Shown here piece by piece: positions 60,691 to 64,000 of a stretch of 64,000 bases of DNA; the stretch's first letter is position 1, and the number at the start of each line of letters is the position of its first letter. The translations under genes and the position numbers were made by a program. Below the pieces are notes generated by a model. It was not told the DNA's origin and searched no databases. It worked only from the letters and a program-made list of their open reading frames with translations. Origin of the DNA: Erwinia_E haradaeae_A (GTDB lineage Bacteria > Pseudomonadota > Gammaproteobacteria > Enterobacterales > Enterobacteriaceae); the NCBI RefSeq assembly GCF_900698965.1, contig NZ_LR217725.1, forward strand, positions 434,001 to 498,000, in the 5' to 3' direction.

Positions 60691-61590
60691 AATTAGTATT
60701 AATGCTTATTATTCATGCAAAACTAATACATATTGCTAATAATAATATAAAGTATGGTCTGCATTACGTTTAGATTCGTAAGGCATGGCATATGAGATGA
60801 TTAACCTGAATTAGTTCTTTAATAATTCGGATGAGCGCGACAGCTAGATTCATAAGATTGATATAGTATATGTGGCTGCATAGACATTAGTTTAATCAAT
60901 CTTTCTACTGATCATACTGATGATATACTAAATTAGCTCATATACCCATAAAAATGTATTACAGACAGTATAGTCTTCTTTTATGGCATTGCAGAATACA
61001 ACTTCACACGTATCCAGATCAGTATGATTTAGTATAATGCTAGAAGCAGTGCCATTAATGTCATTAATATGGTTCAAACCTTCCTGGATATGAATGTTAT
61101 GTATCCTGTATAACATTACAAACGAGAATAAAAGGACAGATATTAGATGTAATATATCATGGATATCCCATGCTTATGAGAAGTGATATATGATATAAAG
61201 TTCATACCCATAATATTCTAAGTTAGGAGTATGTCATCAGGACGATAACACGACACTATAATATATATTAATAATTTAAAAGTGAGTGTAATTATAAAAA
61301 TATGTTAGCTACAAATGTTTTTACGTATATTTTATAGAATTTAATGGTAAAACTTAATGGTAAATAAACTACTATAAAACATAGTTGAATGACTTTGGCT
61401 ATCCACAGTATCAGAGAGAAATAGTGGTTATTAAATATATATTAAAATGAAGATATAACACAGCACTAGATTTATAGTTTTTGCGCTTATTGCTAATTAA
61501 TGCATTGATCAGTGGCTATTCTAATGCAATCTAATCTAAAAACACAGACATCATACTTGTCATCGTTCACATACGCATAGGATAAACATA

Positions 61591-61612
61591 AAGTAAACGA
61601 CAAGTAAACGAC
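61591..61612. repeat. 11-bp tandem duplication
   Basis: AAGTAAACGAC occurs twice head to tail; a further imperfect duplication (ATACTACGAA) follows within 30 bases. Confidence 0.85.
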
Positions 61613-63150
61613 ATAATACTACGAAGATACTACGAAAGATCACGCATAGAAATGCTGCGATCAACATATACGTTGAGCAATAGTCAAGACTATTATGGCC
61701 AATCACATGAATAATGATTCTAACTAAAAGGTAAGAAAAATCTATTTTAGTAATGCTTTTGATATTACTTAGCTTTAAAGCATTTTGCATGCATAGGATA
61801 TCGCAAAAACATACTAGTGTATGTGTGAAGATGATAGAAGAAAATCAATTGACCAATGAAGATCAATGTAGGCGTATTTAGGTAATGTAGATGTCCGCTT
61901 AGTGCCTCAAGATTTCTTATTTCATAAGAACAATCACTTAATCGTCTTGTTTTTTCGCCACTAATCCACCTAAGTCCACTTAGGTCGACGTTTTATCCAA
62001 AGCAGAATATTTAAAAAGAGGTATCATGATGCAATCATACCCAAAACACAGTATCAGTTGATCGATATTCTGCCTAGAAAAAGTTTCAAATCGATCGCTT
62101 TACTTGAGATATTCCGGTGAATATAATGATTGAAAATCTGTTCTGAAGTATTGTATCTACTTGTATATATAGATGCCTAAATTTTTGTGTTCTGTTTCAG
62201 AAAAACTATATAGTATCTTAAAAGGTTTTTTTATATTTTTACTATAAGGTGATATATGCATTTAGATTCAGTCATCAATGATAATTAGGTCAACCCCCTA
62301 AGAAAAATAAATTGATTTTTTAGAGGCAACGCGTGAAAACTCATTTTATCAAGTTCTATAATAGTTCAATATTGTATAGTTTTTTCTTCAAGGAAGATGC
62401 GTAAGCATCTTACACTTTAAAACAATTGATGTAGATTTAGTTAGAATAAAAATTTTTATAAATATAGTCTTGCATTTTTGATCGAACCACCTCTAATCGT
62501 CACATTACTTCTTACTGATATGAATAGAATAATTCATACTATTTTTTACTAATAATATAAAGTTGTTATTGATAAGATATTTGACACATGTAGTTACATA
62601 GGTTGAATAGAATGATTTAGGATAATTCTATTATAACATACGAATCTATATACGCATATCTTAGGTGTAGATTTATTTTAGGATTATAAAAGATAAAGAT
62701 CTTACTAACTAATAGGCCACCAATGAGCAATATAGACCATTTTATTTAATGAAATATTTTATAGTTATCATCTGTCATGTAATAAATCATTAATATCTAA
62801 TAAATTAGATATTACAAGAGTAAGGATTATTTAGTACGATGACTGTTGTCGCAAGAGGTATATATTAATTCTGAGTGATTTTTGAGTAACTCATACGTAT
62901 GCAGTAAATAGTATTATACACTTTATGTTTTATTAAATATTTCTCGGGTAGGTATACAAAGGAAATAGCTATATATGAATAGAACAGAAGCATGAAGTAT
63001 CTTCATATATATGCTATATATTAGGTATAAAATACCTTAATTCAATAAGTTCAGCTAAGCAACAATTAGGGAAGAAGTATATAGACTAGTACTAGCGATA
63101 TTGAATAGTGATTTATATTGCATAATTAATACAGTTAAGCACAATCCCTT

Positions 63151-63199
63151 TGTTCTAAATTAAATACCAAAATGCAATTATGGTATTTAATTTAGAACA
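63151..63199 (-). terminator. 19-bp perfect hairpin downstream of hemD
   Basis: Arms 63151-63169 and 63181-63199, 11-nt loop, about 175 bases beyond the hemD stop. No clear T-run follows on the minus strand. Confidence 0.5.
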
Positions 63200-63374
63200 G
63201 TTATGGTTGTCTGCCAAAAATAAGAAGTAATTTTTAATTTTCAGTGACAATTGAATAGATTATTCAGTGTGATTACTGATAATTATAAGTCTTTTGTAAA
63301 ACATAAGTCTTTTTAAAAACAGTTAGAGATTTTGATAAAACTTTTTACTATATTAGTAAGCTTAATTAGTAAGC

Positions 63375-64000
63375 TTAGGATAAAATGAAATTTAATAATG
63401 CATTATTATCTGAGCCAGAAGAAACATACACATCATGCCATCCTAGTGTATTAGCTAGGGCTTTTAAACGCTCACTGACAATGATGAGTCGACATTTTAG
63501 CAACCACTCTTCTCGATCTTTATGCGGAAATAATCGGTATAATTGTCTTAACATTTCACCACTAGTTACTATTAGTGTGTTGATTCCCTTCTCACGCCAG
63601 CGTTTTCCCTCTTTTTCTCCATGATAGCATTTCTCACAACGCTGGTAACATTCAATTAGTTCCACCTGTGCACCATAGCTTAATAAGGTTTCTCTAAGTA
63701 AAGTTCTTCCGCCGTTTCCGCATAATATCAAAATATTTTTGCCTTTTACATATTGTACAGGTATAACTTGAATGAGTGTTTCGCTAGTGGCTTGTTGATG
63801 TGGCCATGAAATCGTATATCCAGTAGCAGTATAAAATGCTATGGCAGTACTCGGTCCAATTGCATAATAGTTTAATATTTTAGGCCAGGATATAGCTTCT
63901 CTTGTCAAAATAAGTTCGGCATAGTAGATAACATTGCGAGAAAGAATCAATACCAGATCCCCTCTTTCTAGAGCTTTCAGTCGCTCAGGCAGTATGTCTA
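63375..64000 (-). CDS. hemD: uroporphyrinogen-III synthase, 5' end cut by window edge
   Basis: Closes and inverts ring D of hydroxymethylbilane to give uroporphyrinogen III for haem and sirohaem. The frame stays open to the window edge: residues DILPERLKALERGDLVLILS before the nearest TTG (63950) match the family, so the true start lies beyond 64000 and about 38 residues are missing. The visible 208 residues include YYAIGPSTA, ILILCGNGGRTLL, ECYQRCEKCYHG, VTSGEMLRQLYRLFP and IVSERLKALANTLGW, all like E. coli HemD. hemC presumably lies just outside the window; hemX and hemY are not recognisable downstream. Confidence 0.94.
   Translation of the reverse strand, partial: DILPERLKALERGDLVLILSRNVIYYAELILTREAISWPKILNYYAIGPSTAIAFYTATGYTISWPHQQATSETLIQVIPVQYVKGKNILILCGNGGRTLLRETLLSYGAQVELIECYQRCEKCYHGEKEGKRWREKGINTLIVTSGEMLRQLYRLFPHKDREEWLLKCRLIIVSERLKALANTLGWHDVYVSSGSDNNALLNFILS

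Larger units (their letters stand above)
59942..63374. other. longest non-coding gap, fre-hemD
   Basis: About 3.4 kb between convergent genes, with no recognisable gene. In E. coli hemX and hemY follow hemD; no remnant of either is visible. It contains a 50-bp palindrome (59993-60042), micro-duplications (60661-60690, 61591-61612), a small palindrome (61968-61984) and a 19-bp hairpin (63151-63199). Short open frames at 60928-61116 and 61560-61790 look like chance. Confidence 0.6.

Noticed and set aside
60928..61790. Two minus-strand open frames (60928-61116, 61560-61790) in the fre-hemD gap
   Set aside because: Hydrophobic, low-complexity translations typical of AT-rich spacer; no Shine-Dalgarno or family resemblance.
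1..64000. Search for tRNA, rRNA, rnpB, ssrA, ffs, IS elements and CRISPR arrays
   Set aside because: No conserved T-loop or other diagnostic sequences, no transposase-like frames and no regularly spaced repeats were seen; a covariance-model search would be needed to be certain.

Overview
This window looks like a piece of the chromosome of a reduced, probably host-restricted gammaproteobacterium of the Enterobacterales type, such as an insect endosymbiont. The basis is threefold. Almost every gene is a close orthologue of an Escherichia coli housekeeping gene. The DNA is AT-rich. Only about 41 kb of the 64 kb (about 64%) is coding: 36 recognisable genes, two cut by the window edges, separated by long non-coding stretches that look like eroded genes. 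I saw no rRNA, tRNA, prophage, IS element, CRISPR array, secretion system or toxin. I did not identify the species.

Layout. 1-2.8 kb: end of the ribosomal alpha operon (rpsM, rpsK, rpsD, rpoA, rplQ). 3-11.2 kb: tusE, hldE, prlC-rsmJ and orn, widely spaced on the plus strand. 11.6-22 kb: sohB (minus), cca, the divergent pair rsmC/holD, and topA. 24.5-27.3 kb: lpxM, dapE and a shortened ypfN. 27.9-32.1 kb: minus-strand operon leuS-lptE-holA. 33-39.8 kb: ligA and lon. 40-45.6 kb: macromolecular synthesis operon rpsU-dnaG-rpoD with tsaD divergent from it. 46.3-48.6 kb: folB and argS, convergent. 49.2-56.2 kb: minus-strand aceE-aceF-lpd followed by trxB. 57.7-59.9 kb: ubiD-fre. 63.4-64 kb: hemD, 5' end cut by the window edge.

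The retained genes cover transcription and translation (rpoA, rpoD, ribosomal proteins, leuS, argS, tRNA modification and CCA addition, 16S methylases), replication (dnaG, holA, holD, ligA, topA), acetyl-CoA formation (aceEF-lpd), LPS and outer membrane (hldE, lpxM, lptE), lysine/diaminopimelate (dapE), folate (folB), ubiquinone (ubiD), haem (hemD), redox (trxB, fre) and protein/RNA turnover (lon, prlC, sohB, orn). The cell therefore probably keeps an LPS outer membrane and respiration.

No new multi-gene system is visible. The notable signals are reductive changes in otherwise conserved enzymes: DNA ligase ending before its BRCT domain; E2p reduced to two lipoyl domains, one without its lipoyl-lysine; a CCA enzyme with a ruined HD domain; and a shortened YpfN. 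There is also a striking set of long perfect hairpins, mostly without U-tails, and many two-copy micro-duplications in the non-coding DNA.
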